Source: JACJVV01 sp964581515 (lineage in GTDB: Archaea > Nanobdellota > Nanobdellia > Woesearchaeales > JACJVV01). Taken from it: DNA of 64,000 nt. The stretch spans positions 62,001 to 126,000 of the forward strand of contig CAZOOV010000005.1 in the NCBI GenBank assembly GCA_964581515.1. Reading direction: 5' to 3'. Below, one piece after another: positions 34,332-41,975 of the stretch (positions are counted from its first letter, which is position 1; each line of letters begins with the position of its first letter). The translations under genes were made by a program, and so were the position numbers. The notes under the pieces are model-generated. The model was not told the origin of the DNA, made no database searches, and was given only the letters and a program-made list of their open reading frames with translations.

Positions 34332-34616
34332 ATGGAAGTTGATAAAGAATTACTAGAAAAAGTAGCAACTGTCGCAAGACTTAAGTTAAGTAAGGAAGAA
34401 ATAGATGAATTTATACCTCAAGTCAAAGATATTCTAGATTATTTCTCTGTACTGGAGAAAGTTGATACTAAAGATGTAAAGCCTTCATTTCAACCTATTG
34501 AACTTAAAAATAGATTACGTGAAGATGTAGTCTCTGAACCATTATCTCAAGAAAAAGCACTAAAAAATTCAAAACAGAGCCAAGATGGATATTTTAAAGG
34601 CCCTAAAGCGGTTTAA
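34332..34616 (+). CDS. gatC: Asp/Glu-tRNA amidotransferase subunit C
   Basis: 94 residues. KVATVARLKLSKEEIDEFIPQVKDILDYFSVLEKVDT and a C-terminal DGYFKGPKAV match GatC, the small linker that holds GatA and GatB together. TATATAAA at 34302-34309 lies 26 bases before the ATG. It is first in gatC-gatA-mazG-gatB. Separate GatDE handles glutamine in most archaea, so GatCAB here more likely serves Asp-tRNA(Asn). Confidence 0.92.
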   Translation: MEVDKELLEKVATVARLKLSKEEIDEFIPQVKDILDYFSVLEKVDTKDVKPSFQPIELKNRLREDVVSEPLSQEKALKNSKQSQDGYFKGPKAV

Positions 34617-34632
34617 ATAACAGATAACTAAA

Positions 34633-35988
34633 ATGACAGATGAATTAATCATAAAAGCAATTGAAGAAGCAAAGAAGCTTAATGAAGAATATAATTTCTT
34701 CAATACTATTTGTGAAAAGCCTCTTGAAAAAGAGCTTGGTAAAGGAAAATTAAGTGGATATGTAGTTTCTGTCAAAGACGCAATTAATGTAAAAGGAGTA
34801 GAAAGCACAGCTGGAAGCTCAATCCTTGATGGATATGAACCATTATTTGATGCTACTGCTGTTGAGAAAGTCAAGAATGAAGGTGGAATTATAATCGGTA
34901 AAGCTTCTCAAGATGCATTTGGTTTTGGAACATTCAATGCAAATGTTGGTGTAAGGAAAAAAGTTCCTCTAAATCCATTTGATAAAACAAGATCATGTGG
35001 AGGAAGCAGCGGAGGGTGCTGTGGGATAACACAGAAAAGTGAATTAAAACATGTAAGCCTTGGAGAATCAACTGGTGGAAGTATAGTATGTCCTGCAAGT
35101 TTTTGCGGAGTTGTTGGACTTTGCCCTACATACGGACGAATCTCTAGATATGGGCTTATGGATTATGGAAATAGTTTAGACAAGATCGGTCCTGTTGCTA
35201 AAAATGTACATGACGCTGCATTACTACTAGAAGTTATTTCTGGATTTGATGATAAAGAAAGTACTTGTGCAAAAGCACCAGTTGATGAATATAGTAAATT
35301 TGCTGGTAAAGATGTAAAAGATATGAAAATTGGAGTTATCAAAGAAGGGTTTGGCGAAGGAGTCAATAAAGAAGTTGCTAAAAAAGTAAAAGAAAAGATA
35401 GAAATTCTCAAAAAGAAAGGTGTAGAAGTTGAAGAAGTCTCAGTACCACTTAGTTCTGAGCATAGTTTGCCAGTTTATTATATACTCGCTATGTGTGAAG
35501 CATCTACAAATCTTGCAAGATACTGCGGTATGAGATATGGTGTTGCAACAGATCCGCTAAAAAAGAGTTTTAATGATTATTTTTCAGGAGTCAGAAGTGA
35601 AAATCTGAATAAAGAATCAAAGAGAAGAATCATGATTGGAACTTTTGCAAGGATGGCTGGTTTTAGGGATGCATATTATATTAAGGCTGCAAAAATAAGA
35701 ACTATGATAATTAATGAATATAAGAAACTATTTGAGAAATATGACGCACTAATCTGTCCAACAATGCCAGTTATTGCTCCAAAGTTTGATGATATTGAAA
35801 AATTAACTCCTCTTGAGAATTATATGATGGACATATTAACAGTGGGACCTAATCTTGCTGGACTACCACATATAACAATCCCATCAGGATTTACTCAAGA
35901 AATGCCAGTGGGAACAATGCTTATAGGAGATCATTTTGAAGAGAAAAAAATAATACAATTAGGAAGTGCTATTGAAAATGAAGAATGA
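34633..35988 (+). CDS. gatA: Asp/Glu-tRNA amidotransferase subunit A
   Basis: 451 residues, amidase-signature family. The triad is visible: Lys in YVVSVKDAINV, cis-Ser in SCGGSSGGCCG and nucleophilic Ser in GESTGGSIVCPASFCG. GatA releases ammonia from glutamine and channels it to GatB. A notable detail is the CC pair in the signature loop, where Gly/Ala is more usual. It lies 16 bases after gatC; its last 11 bases overlap mazG. Confidence 0.93.
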   Translation: MTDELIIKAIEEAKKLNEEYNFFNTICEKPLEKELGKGKLSGYVVSVKDAINVKGVESTAGSSILDGYEPLFDATAVEKVKNEGGIIIGKASQDAFGFGTFNANVGVRKKVPLNPFDKTRSCGGSSGGCCGITQKSELKHVSLGESTGGSIVCPASFCGVVGLCPTYGRISRYGLMDYGNSLDKIGPVAKNVHDAALLLEVISGFDDKESTCAKAPVDEYSKFAGKDVKDMKIGVIKEGFGEGVNKEVAKKVKEKIEILKKKGVEVEEVSVPLSSEHSLPVYYILAMCEASTNLARYCGMRYGVATDPLKKSFNDYFSGVRSENLNKESKRRIMIGTFARMAGFRDAYYIKAAKIRTMIINEYKKLFEKYDALICPTMPVIAPKFDDIEKLTPLENYMMDILTVGPNLAGLPHITIPSGFTQEMPVGTMLIGDHFEEKKIIQLGSAIENEE

Positions 35989-36355
35989 ATTCCCTTCATT
36001 TATTGATTTCATAGAAGATAACTTCAAGAAGTGCCCATGGACTGGCAGCAGAAAGATAGAAGACTTCAAAAAAGAAGTGATCGATGAAGCAAATGAAGTC
36101 GCTAAAGCTATAGATAACAAAGATTATGATAACCTAAAAGAAGAAATCGGTGATCTGCTCTGGGATACAATAACCTTAGCAAAGATTGCAGAGAAAGAAG
36201 GGCATTTCAATTCAGAAGATATACTTAAAGAAATTAAGAAGAAAATAAACAGAAGAAAACCATATCTTGAGACAGGAGAAAAAGTAACTGTTGAAGAAGC
36301 AGTTGAGATATGGAAAAAAGTCAAAGAACAAGAGAAAGCAGATAAGAATAAATAA
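35978..36355 (+). CDS. MazG-family nucleotide pyrophosphohydrolase
   Basis: 125 residues from ATG 35978 (an in-frame ATG at 35966 would overlap gatA more). CPWTGSRK near residue 18 recalls the MazG C-P-W-D motif. DFKKEVIDEANEVAKAI and NLKEEIGDLLWDTITLAKIA supply the E-x2-E and E-x2-D metal-binding residues. It hydrolyses NTPs or dNTPs to monophosphates and pyrophosphate, probably as house-cleaning. It sits inside the gat operon with no obvious link to amidotransfer. Confidence 0.82.
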   Translation: MKNEFPSFIDFIEDNFKKCPWTGSRKIEDFKKEVIDEANEVAKAIDNKDYDNLKEEIGDLLWDTITLAKIAEKEGHFNSEDILKEIKKKINRRKPYLETGEKVTVEEAVEIWKKVKEQEKADKNK

Positions 36356-36368
36356 AAGGAATTAACAA

Positions 36369-37787
36369 ATGAGCGATAAATTCACATCAGATATTGTAAT
36401 AGGACTTGAGATCCACATAGAGCTTAATACAAACAGTAAGCTTTTTTGTAGTTGTCCTACTAAAGGAAGTGAAGATCCAAATACTAGAACTTGCCCTGTT
36501 TGTTTAGGACATCCTGGAAGTAAACCAGTATTGAATGCTAAGGCTGTTGAGTTTGCTATAAAACTAGGACTTGCATTAAACTGCAAGATTGATAAAGAAT
36601 TGGTATTTAGCAGAAAGAGTTATTTCTATCCGGACATGGCAAAGAATTATCAGATTACACAATATGAACAACCATTATGTGTAGGAGGATTTCTACAGCT
36701 CAAAAATGGCAAAAAGGTAAATCTTACAAGAATACATATGGAAGAAGATCCTGCAGCATTAGTACATCCTTCAGGAATGCACGGTTCTGAATATGTCTTA
36801 GTCGACTATAACAGAAGTGGAAATCCCTTATGTGAAATTGTTACAGAGCCTGATATGACTTCTCCTGAAGAAGCAAGGGAATTTATGAAGAAATTAATTA
36901 CAGTACTTGAATATCTAGAGATATTTGATGTAAATGAAGGAATAATAAAAGCAGATGCAAACATATCAATCAAAGAATCAGGTTATATAAGAAGCGAAGT
37001 AAAGAATGTAACTGGATTTAAAGAGATTGAAAGGGCACTAATGTATGAAGTTGAAAGACAAAAAAGAGCTGCTAAAGATAATGAGCCTTTTGTTCAAGAT
37101 ACCAGAAGCTGGGATCCGGATGTCGGGATAAGCAAGAGAATGAGAACAAAAGAAACAGAAGAAGATTATGGTTATATTATTGATCCTGACCTTGTCGTTA
37201 CTGAGATAACTGAAGAGATGGTATCTTCAATCAAGGAAAAGATGCCTGAAATGGCAGATGAAAAACACAGCAAATTCAAAGACCAAGGAGTTGCCGATGA
37301 TAATGCTGAGATTATATCAAAAGATAAGGGACTGGCTAAAATATATGAAATGATTTCAAAAGAGATTGATGCAGAAAAAGCATCTAAATGGGCTAGACGT
37401 GATTTAATGAAAGCATTAAATTATCATAAGAAGAGCACATCTGATTTAGATACAAATAAGGTTATTCCTAAATTTATTAAGATACTTAAGGCTGAAACTG
37501 GGGGGATGATAACTCCTAAAGTCGCTTTTATGGCGACATCTTCTGTTGTAGCTGATTCTGAATTTGACGTTGATTCTGAACTTGAAAAGAATAAGAGTGT
37601 AGATGATGATTCTGCTATAGAAGATATGTGTAAAGAAGTAATTAAAGAACAATCAGCAGCAGTTGAACAAGTGAAAGCTGGTGAAGAGAAAGGAATCAAT
37701 TTCCTGATAGGGCAAGTTATGAGAAAGAGCCAAGGGAAAGCTAATGCTGGCAAAGTTAAAGAACTTATGTTAAAACTGATTAAGTAA
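36369..37787 (+). CDS. gatB: Asp/Glu-tRNA amidotransferase subunit B
   Basis: 472 residues. VIGLEIHIELNTNSKLFCSC is the N-terminal signature, with cysteines (FCSCP, TCPVCLGHPG) for a structural zinc. RKSYFYPDMAKNYQITQYEQPL is the GatB kinase-like core, where the tRNA-bound acid is phosphorylated. The C-terminal YqeY-like tail (GEEKGINFLIGQVMRKSQGKANAGKV) binds tRNA. The next gene's ATG follows the stop directly. Confidence 0.94.
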   Translation: MSDKFTSDIVIGLEIHIELNTNSKLFCSCPTKGSEDPNTRTCPVCLGHPGSKPVLNAKAVEFAIKLGLALNCKIDKELVFSRKSYFYPDMAKNYQITQYEQPLCVGGFLQLKNGKKVNLTRIHMEEDPAALVHPSGMHGSEYVLVDYNRSGNPLCEIVTEPDMTSPEEAREFMKKLITVLEYLEIFDVNEGIIKADANISIKESGYIRSEVKNVTGFKEIERALMYEVERQKRAAKDNEPFVQDTRSWDPDVGISKRMRTKETEEDYGYIIDPDLVVTEITEEMVSSIKEKMPEMADEKHSKFKDQGVADDNAEIISKDKGLAKIYEMISKEIDAEKASKWARRDLMKALNYHKKSTSDLDTNKVIPKFIKILKAETGGMITPKVAFMATSSVVADSEFDVDSELEKNKSVDDDSAIEDMCKEVIKEQSAAVEQVKAGEEKGINFLIGQVMRKSQGKANAGKVKELMLKLIK

Positions 37788-38627
37788 ATGATAGGAATTA
37801 TATTTGCATTAGGAGCAGCTGTTTCTTCAGGTGTTGGAAGAGTATTACATAGGCATTTACTGCCCAAACATGATTTAATTGCATATTCTTTTGTATTTCA
37901 TGTATTAGTTGCATTATTCTTATTCCCATATTTCATAATCAGTTTCTCATTACCATCAACAATAACTGCCTGGTGGTATGTTATTATCTCTGGCATATTA
38001 TGGATATTAATAACTATAGCAAGCTTTAAAGCTTTTCAACTGCTTGAAGTATCAGTAAAGGTGGTTGTAGATAAATTAAGAATAATATTCGTACTACTTT
38101 TTGGAATATTCATATTCAATGAATCAGTCAGTATTGAAAAATTACTAGGAACAATGCTTATATTCGGAGGAGTTATCTTTATTTCCTATTCAAAGCATGC
38201 AAAAAAGATTCAGAAAAAAGGACTCATGTATGCATTTATATCAACAATTCTTATCGCAATAGTTACATTTGTAGATAAACATGCAATTAACTTTTTCAAT
38301 CCAGGGATGTTTGCTTTCTTCAGCTTCTTTACACCTCTTTTCTTCTTTGGTCCACTAAGCCTAAATAAGAGAAAAGAAGTAATCAAATTATGGAAACATT
38401 GGCATTATATATTAGCAGTAGGAATCACTGCAGGGTTATATTATGTTTTTGTCTTATTTGCTTATAAGCACATAGATGCATCAATAGTTATCCCTATTGT
38501 TGAAATCAGCGTGTTAATAACATGTATCGGAGGTATTATTTTTTTGCATGAGAAAAAAAATATATGGAGAAAAGTTATTTCTGCTCTGATTGTCATTGCA
38601 GGAGCTATAATTCTTAGCCTACATTAA
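37788..38627 (+). CDS. EamA/DMT-family transporter
   Basis: 279 residues, about ten hydrophobic helices in two related five-helix halves, each with the EamA pattern (e.g. KLLGTMLIFGGVIFISY and KVISALIVIAGAIILSL at the ends of the halves). The family exports or exchanges metabolites such as amino acids or sugars; the substrate is not predictable. It begins directly after the gatB stop (TAAATG), so it is translated with the gat operon. Confidence 0.82.
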   Translation: MIGIIFALGAAVSSGVGRVLHRHLLPKHDLIAYSFVFHVLVALFLFPYFIISFSLPSTITAWWYVIISGILWILITIASFKAFQLLEVSVKVVVDKLRIIFVLLFGIFIFNESVSIEKLLGTMLIFGGVIFISYSKHAKKIQKKGLMYAFISTILIAIVTFVDKHAINFFNPGMFAFFSFFTPLFFFGPLSLNKRKEVIKLWKHWHYILAVGITAGLYYVFVLFAYKHIDASIVIPIVEISVLITCIGGIIFLHEKKNIWRKVISALIVIAGAIILSLH

Positions 38628-38654
38628 TAATTATTAAGTATATTAGAAATCTAT

Positions 38655-39395
38655 TTAATTACAGGAATCCCACATGAATTGAAAGAATTTTCTATATCCA
38701 TCAGCGAGTTTCTGGCTTTTCATAACAAACTGTATTGGTTCATCTGGAAGCTGGCCTGGCTGAACACCTATAAAAGTAACAACATAAGGTCCAAAGATAT
38801 CGACCATTGTTGGACTGGAATAATCTTTAGGAAGAAACTTATATGGTTTTCCTACAAATTTTAATATATCTGGCATTTCTTTTTTGACTTCCTGATCAAA
38901 AATATGCTTAAATTTAATTCCAAGTTTTTTACGTTCTCTTTGAAAATGAGGGAGAAAATGCTTTAATCGAGGATCAAGCCACATTGCTTTTGCCCCAATA
39001 AAATAAACTGTCTCTTTTGTCTTTAGAATTAGATTTAGATAATTCTTAACACCTTCAATACCTTTATAGATATATGCCTCTTCTTTTTCATCAATTGCTT
39101 GATACCTGGCCTGCATTTCAGGCATGAAATTATTCACTTTTTCTTCTTTCTCTTTCAAGAGACTAAGAAGTTTTTGGGGGTTTGCGGGCTTAAAGTTCTT
39201 CTCGCCTTTTACAAACACTTCAGAAGCAAGACCTTTCTCTATAAGCTTGCTGAGAGCATCATACACATTCCTCCTATGTACGCTAGATTCAAGAGAGATG
39301 GATTGAACAGAAGATTCACCTATCTTAAGTAGAGCTTCATACACCCTTGATTCATTAGGGCTTAAACCCACATCCCTAAACAATTCTTCATACAT
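38655..39395 (-). CDS. TrmB-family transcriptional regulator
   Basis: 246 residues. The N-terminal winged helix (LSPNESRVYEALLKIGESSVQSISLESSVHRRNVYDALSKLIEKGLASEV) is the TrmB/SufR-like DNA-binding domain. A short coiled coil follows (LLSLLKEKEEKVNNFMPEM), then an effector-binding region (EEAYIYKGIEGVKNYLNLILKTKETVYFIGAK). The effector is unknown. Its TATA box near 39414-39422 makes it leaderless. It is divergent from three small unknown genes, with an inverted repeat between, so it may control them and itself. Confidence 0.85.
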   Translation of the reverse strand: MYEELFRDVGLSPNESRVYEALLKIGESSVQSISLESSVHRRNVYDALSKLIEKGLASEVFVKGEKNFKPANPQKLLSLLKEKEEKVNNFMPEMQARYQAIDEKEEAYIYKGIEGVKNYLNLILKTKETVYFIGAKAMWLDPRLKHFLPHFQRERKKLGIKFKHIFDQEVKKEMPDILKFVGKPYKFLPKDYSSPTMVDIFGPYVVTFIGVQPGQLPDEPIQFVMKSQKLADGYRKFFQFMWDSCN

Positions 39396-39436
39396 AATAT
39401 TTTATAGGCACTATATATTTATATGTTTTTGGGCAT

Positions 39437-39461
39437 TTTGGTGATAATTACCACCACCAAA
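39437..39461. promoter_or_regulatory. inverted repeat, likely operator between TrmB-family gene and unknown cluster
   Basis: TTTGGTG at 39437-39443 and CACCAAA at 39455-39461 are perfect 7-base arms with an 11-base spacer; the nested near-palindrome GGTGATAATTACC lies at 39440-39452. The right arm touches the plus-strand TATA box GTATATATAATT (39462-39473). The minus-strand TATA box of the regulator lies about 15 bases to the left. Binding here could block both promoters. Confidence 0.55.
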
Positions 39462-39536
39462 GTATATATAATTAAGAGGTTTTGCTACTAAATAGGTGTT
39501 TTTTGACTTCTAAGGTAGTTATACGAGGTGAGAAGA

Positions 39537-39857
39537 ATGACGTATAAAATAAAATGCAATATAGGAGGAGTAAAGTTCAGATACAAAGAGGATAATTTAG
39601 AAAACATAACGGGCAGATTTGCCGAAGAATACAGAAAAGGGATACAAAAACAGAAGATATATTCGGGGATCGGAATCCTTGCAGATATTGGATTTGGATG
39701 CTTACTCGCTGCATATGAAGGAAATAGTGCAATAGAAGCAATGGGTTGGTTTGCTATAGGTGGCAATCTTATGATAGATTTTAACAAGTTTGTAAGTGCA
39801 TATAGCGCTGAATTAAGAGAGAAAACTAAAAAGGTGATGCAATATGGAACTGACTAG
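39537..39857 (+). CDS. unknown small membrane protein, first gene of a three-gene cluster
   Basis: 106 residues from ATG 39537, which has a good Shine-Dalgarno (GAGGTGA) five bases upstream. The first 45 residues are polar (KIKCNIGGVKFRYKEDNLENITG); then IYSGIGILADIGFGCLLAAYEG and AMGWFAIGGNLMIDF give one or two hydrophobic segments; a charged tail follows. No family recognised. Its end overlaps the next gene by 14 bases. TATA at 39462-39473 gives a leader of about 43 bases. Confidence 0.65.
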   Translation: MTYKIKCNIGGVKFRYKEDNLENITGRFAEEYRKGIQKQKIYSGIGILADIGFGCLLAAYEGNSAIEAMGWFAIGGNLMIDFNKFVSAYSAELREKTKKVMQYGTD

Positions 39858-40320
39858 TTTTCATAATGAATATCGGATAAGAAGTAATGAAGTACACCAT
39901 AATGCATGGGGTAAATTAAGTGCATCCCCCAGGAGGATAAGAAGTAGTTTTTTAACAGATCTAAATGATTATTATAAAAGACCTCAAATGGTAACTGTGA
40001 AAATAGGAGGATTACAATATGGACCATATTGGGATTATCCTTGCAAAGACAAAATGTTAGGTACTGCGGAAGAAAGCTTAGGTGTTGAATTAAGTGATAA
40101 ACTAGCAGAAGAATTTTCAGATTTATCAATAATCATGGAATTTGATATCCATTTGCAAGATAAATACTATAAAGCAGAAAATGGAGAAGCAAGAGAATTA
40201 GTAAGACCATACATAATGGAATTCTTTGATTATATGAGAGAAGACCTAAGGAAAAATAAAGAAATAATCATGAAGATTGATGAAGGAGGTATAAAAAATG
40301 AAAGTAGCAGAAAACGTTAA
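39844..40320 (+). CDS. unknown protein, second gene of the three-gene cluster
   Basis: 158 residues, soluble, no known motif. The N-terminus has HNEYRIRSNEVHHNAWG; aromatic residues cluster at GGLQYGPYWDYPCKDKM; the C-terminal half is charged and helical (LVRPYIMEFFDYMREDLRKNKEI). An AGGTGA site lies ten bases before the ATG, inside the previous gene. The last 23 bases overlap the third gene. It is probably translated by coupling. Confidence 0.6.
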   Translation: MELTSFHNEYRIRSNEVHHNAWGKLSASPRRIRSSFLTDLNDYYKRPQMVTVKIGGLQYGPYWDYPCKDKMLGTAEESLGVELSDKLAEEFSDLSIIMEFDIHLQDKYYKAENGEARELVRPYIMEFFDYMREDLRKNKEIIMKIDEGGIKNESSRKR

Positions 40321-40507
40321 TATTGATACATTCCTAGAAAGAGTGAAAGGAACATATATGGGGAATAATTATGTCTACCAAGTAAGGGTGCAATTTGATG
40401 ATGGTGGACCACCTTTAGAACTTAAATATACAACACAGAAAGGAACAAGTATAGACCAAAGCCTAAGAAAAGGAACAATTGAAAGCAGTACTGATTATTT
40501 AGTCTAA
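40298..40507 (+). CDS. unknown small protein, third gene of the three-gene cluster
   Basis: 69 residues. A near-perfect GGAGGT Shine-Dalgarno lies seven bases before the ATG at 40298. VYQVRVQFDDGGPPLELKYTTQ reads as two beta strands joined by a Pro/Gly turn; no family recognised. The 3' end is 85 bases before the convergent nuclease gene. Confidence 0.6.
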   Translation: MKVAENVNIDTFLERVKGTYMGNNYVYQVRVQFDDGGPPLELKYTTQKGTSIDQSLRKGTIESSTDYLV

Positions 40508-40592
40508 TTGAGAAGGGAGAGTGACATAAAGAAAGAAAAGTGCAACCAGGACAATGAAGATGAATTGATGTTATTAGAAATTAAAAAAGAGC

Positions 40593-41837
40593 TTAATCTT
40601 TGAGAAGTTCAACATCTTTCAATATCCTGTCTTCGTATGTAGCGTTAGTCTCTCCTTCCATTTTTTCTTTGGAAAGCTGACCTATCAGAGACAGGATCAT
40701 TGACTTCTCATGATCCGTATCAAGCCCTTCAATCTTAGTCTGGCCAAGATGCTCATCTATCACTTCTTGTTCAAGTATTTCTGGATTGAATGATTTCTTT
40801 ACTTCTGTAAAGTCGGTTGATGCTATAGCAGTAGTATTTTTCATGACAAAATAAGCCCCTTTCTCGTATAAACCGTGCATAATTGTCTTTAAGTCTATAT
40901 CTAAGAGTTTACCAAGCTTAAGCTTGCCTTTGAGCCTAATTAGAATAATCTTATCACCTACATCTTTGTCCCTGAATCCTTCATGAAGCTTGAGCTCTAC
41001 TTGTTCAGGAGTAAGATTAAGACAATCTACTTCAACAAATATTGTATCTTTTAATTTAATTGCCTTGTACTCTATATTACCCTCATTATAAATAAAATAT
41101 CCACCATGTTTTAATTTTTCTAATTCTGAGAAAGAATTAGGAAATAATGGGCCTGGATAAATTACATTTTTGTAACCTTCAAAAGATTTATTCTCTATAA
41201 TATGAACATGCCCTCCTGCGTAATAGTCAAATCCTTTTGGAAGGAGGGAAATCGGAGAAGAATCCATTTTAGCAAGATCTTCTGGTTTCAATTCATCAAT
41301 TGCTGTGTGGAAAAGAAATATCTTAAAACCTTGTTCAGATTCGAGCAAGGATTGATCAATGGATTCATAATAAGATTTTTCAAGCATGTTCTTCTTTCCA
41401 AGCATACCTGTGAGTTTTACTCCTGTCTTTTTGTCTTCTGTGAAAATAAGTTGTATCTTATTATTTTCGTTATTTTTGTTGTCTTTGTTACCTTCATTAT
41501 CCTCAATCTGTTTTGCTTTAACTACATTTATGAGCATATCAGCATGTTCAAGCACTTCAAGCATAGTCTTTCCAGAAGGAGAATAATCGTGGCTTCCAGG
41601 AATGATATAAACAGGAATATTATTTTGTTTTAATCTTTTCAACTGCTTGACGGTTTCTTTAATAAAATCGATATTTGGCAAAGATGTATTGAAAATATCT
41701 CCTGCAATCATAATAAAATCTACATTTTCTTCAATACATTCATCTATTGCTTGCTTAAATGCAACAATCGTCAAGCTAGACATCTTTGGCTCTCTCCAAC
41801 CACCAATATGAAGGTCAGCCATATGAGCGAATTTCAT
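40593..41837 (-). CDS. Mre11/SbcD-like metallophosphoesterase (DNA repair exonuclease)
   Basis: 414 residues. Metal-binding motifs: FAHMADLHIGG (D-x-H), MIAGDIFN (GD), IPGSHDYS, where the usual GNHD reads GSHD, LFHTAIDE and YAGGHVHI (G-H-x-H). An Asn/Lys-rich insertion (NEGNKDNKNNENNK) near residue 120 is encoded by triplet-like DNA. Mre11 with Rad50 trims broken DNA ends; no Rad50 is adjacent. The Asn-to-Ser change affects a metal-ligand position but may still allow activity. The N-terminus MKFAHMADLH fits the start. Confidence 0.83.
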   Translation of the reverse strand: MKFAHMADLHIGGWREPKMSSLTIVAFKQAIDECIEENVDFIMIAGDIFNTSLPNIDFIKETVKQLKRLKQNNIPVYIIPGSHDYSPSGKTMLEVLEHADMLINVVKAKQIEDNEGNKDNKNNENNKIQLIFTEDKKTGVKLTGMLGKKNMLEKSYYESIDQSLLESEQGFKIFLFHTAIDELKPEDLAKMDSSPISLLPKGFDYYAGGHVHIIENKSFEGYKNVIYPGPLFPNSFSELEKLKHGGYFIYNEGNIEYKAIKLKDTIFVEVDCLNLTPEQVELKLHEGFRDKDVGDKIILIRLKGKLKLGKLLDIDLKTIMHGLYEKGAYFVMKNTTAIASTDFTEVKKSFNPEILEQEVIDEHLGQTKIEGLDTDHEKSMILSLIGQLSKEKMEGETNATYEDRILKDVELLKD

Positions 41838-41975
41838 GATAGAAATTGATAACTATAATAGATATATAAAAGGTTTTATGTGAAATGTCTAATGAAAATT
41901 TGAGGAAATAAAGAGATCAATAATTAAAAAAAATAAATATAATATGAAATAGTAAAAATTAAAAGAATCAACTAA

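Noticed and set aside
40508..40603. TTG-started 31-codon ORF after the three-gene cluster.
   Set aside because: No ribosome-binding site, a rare start codon, and it runs into the convergent nuclease gene.
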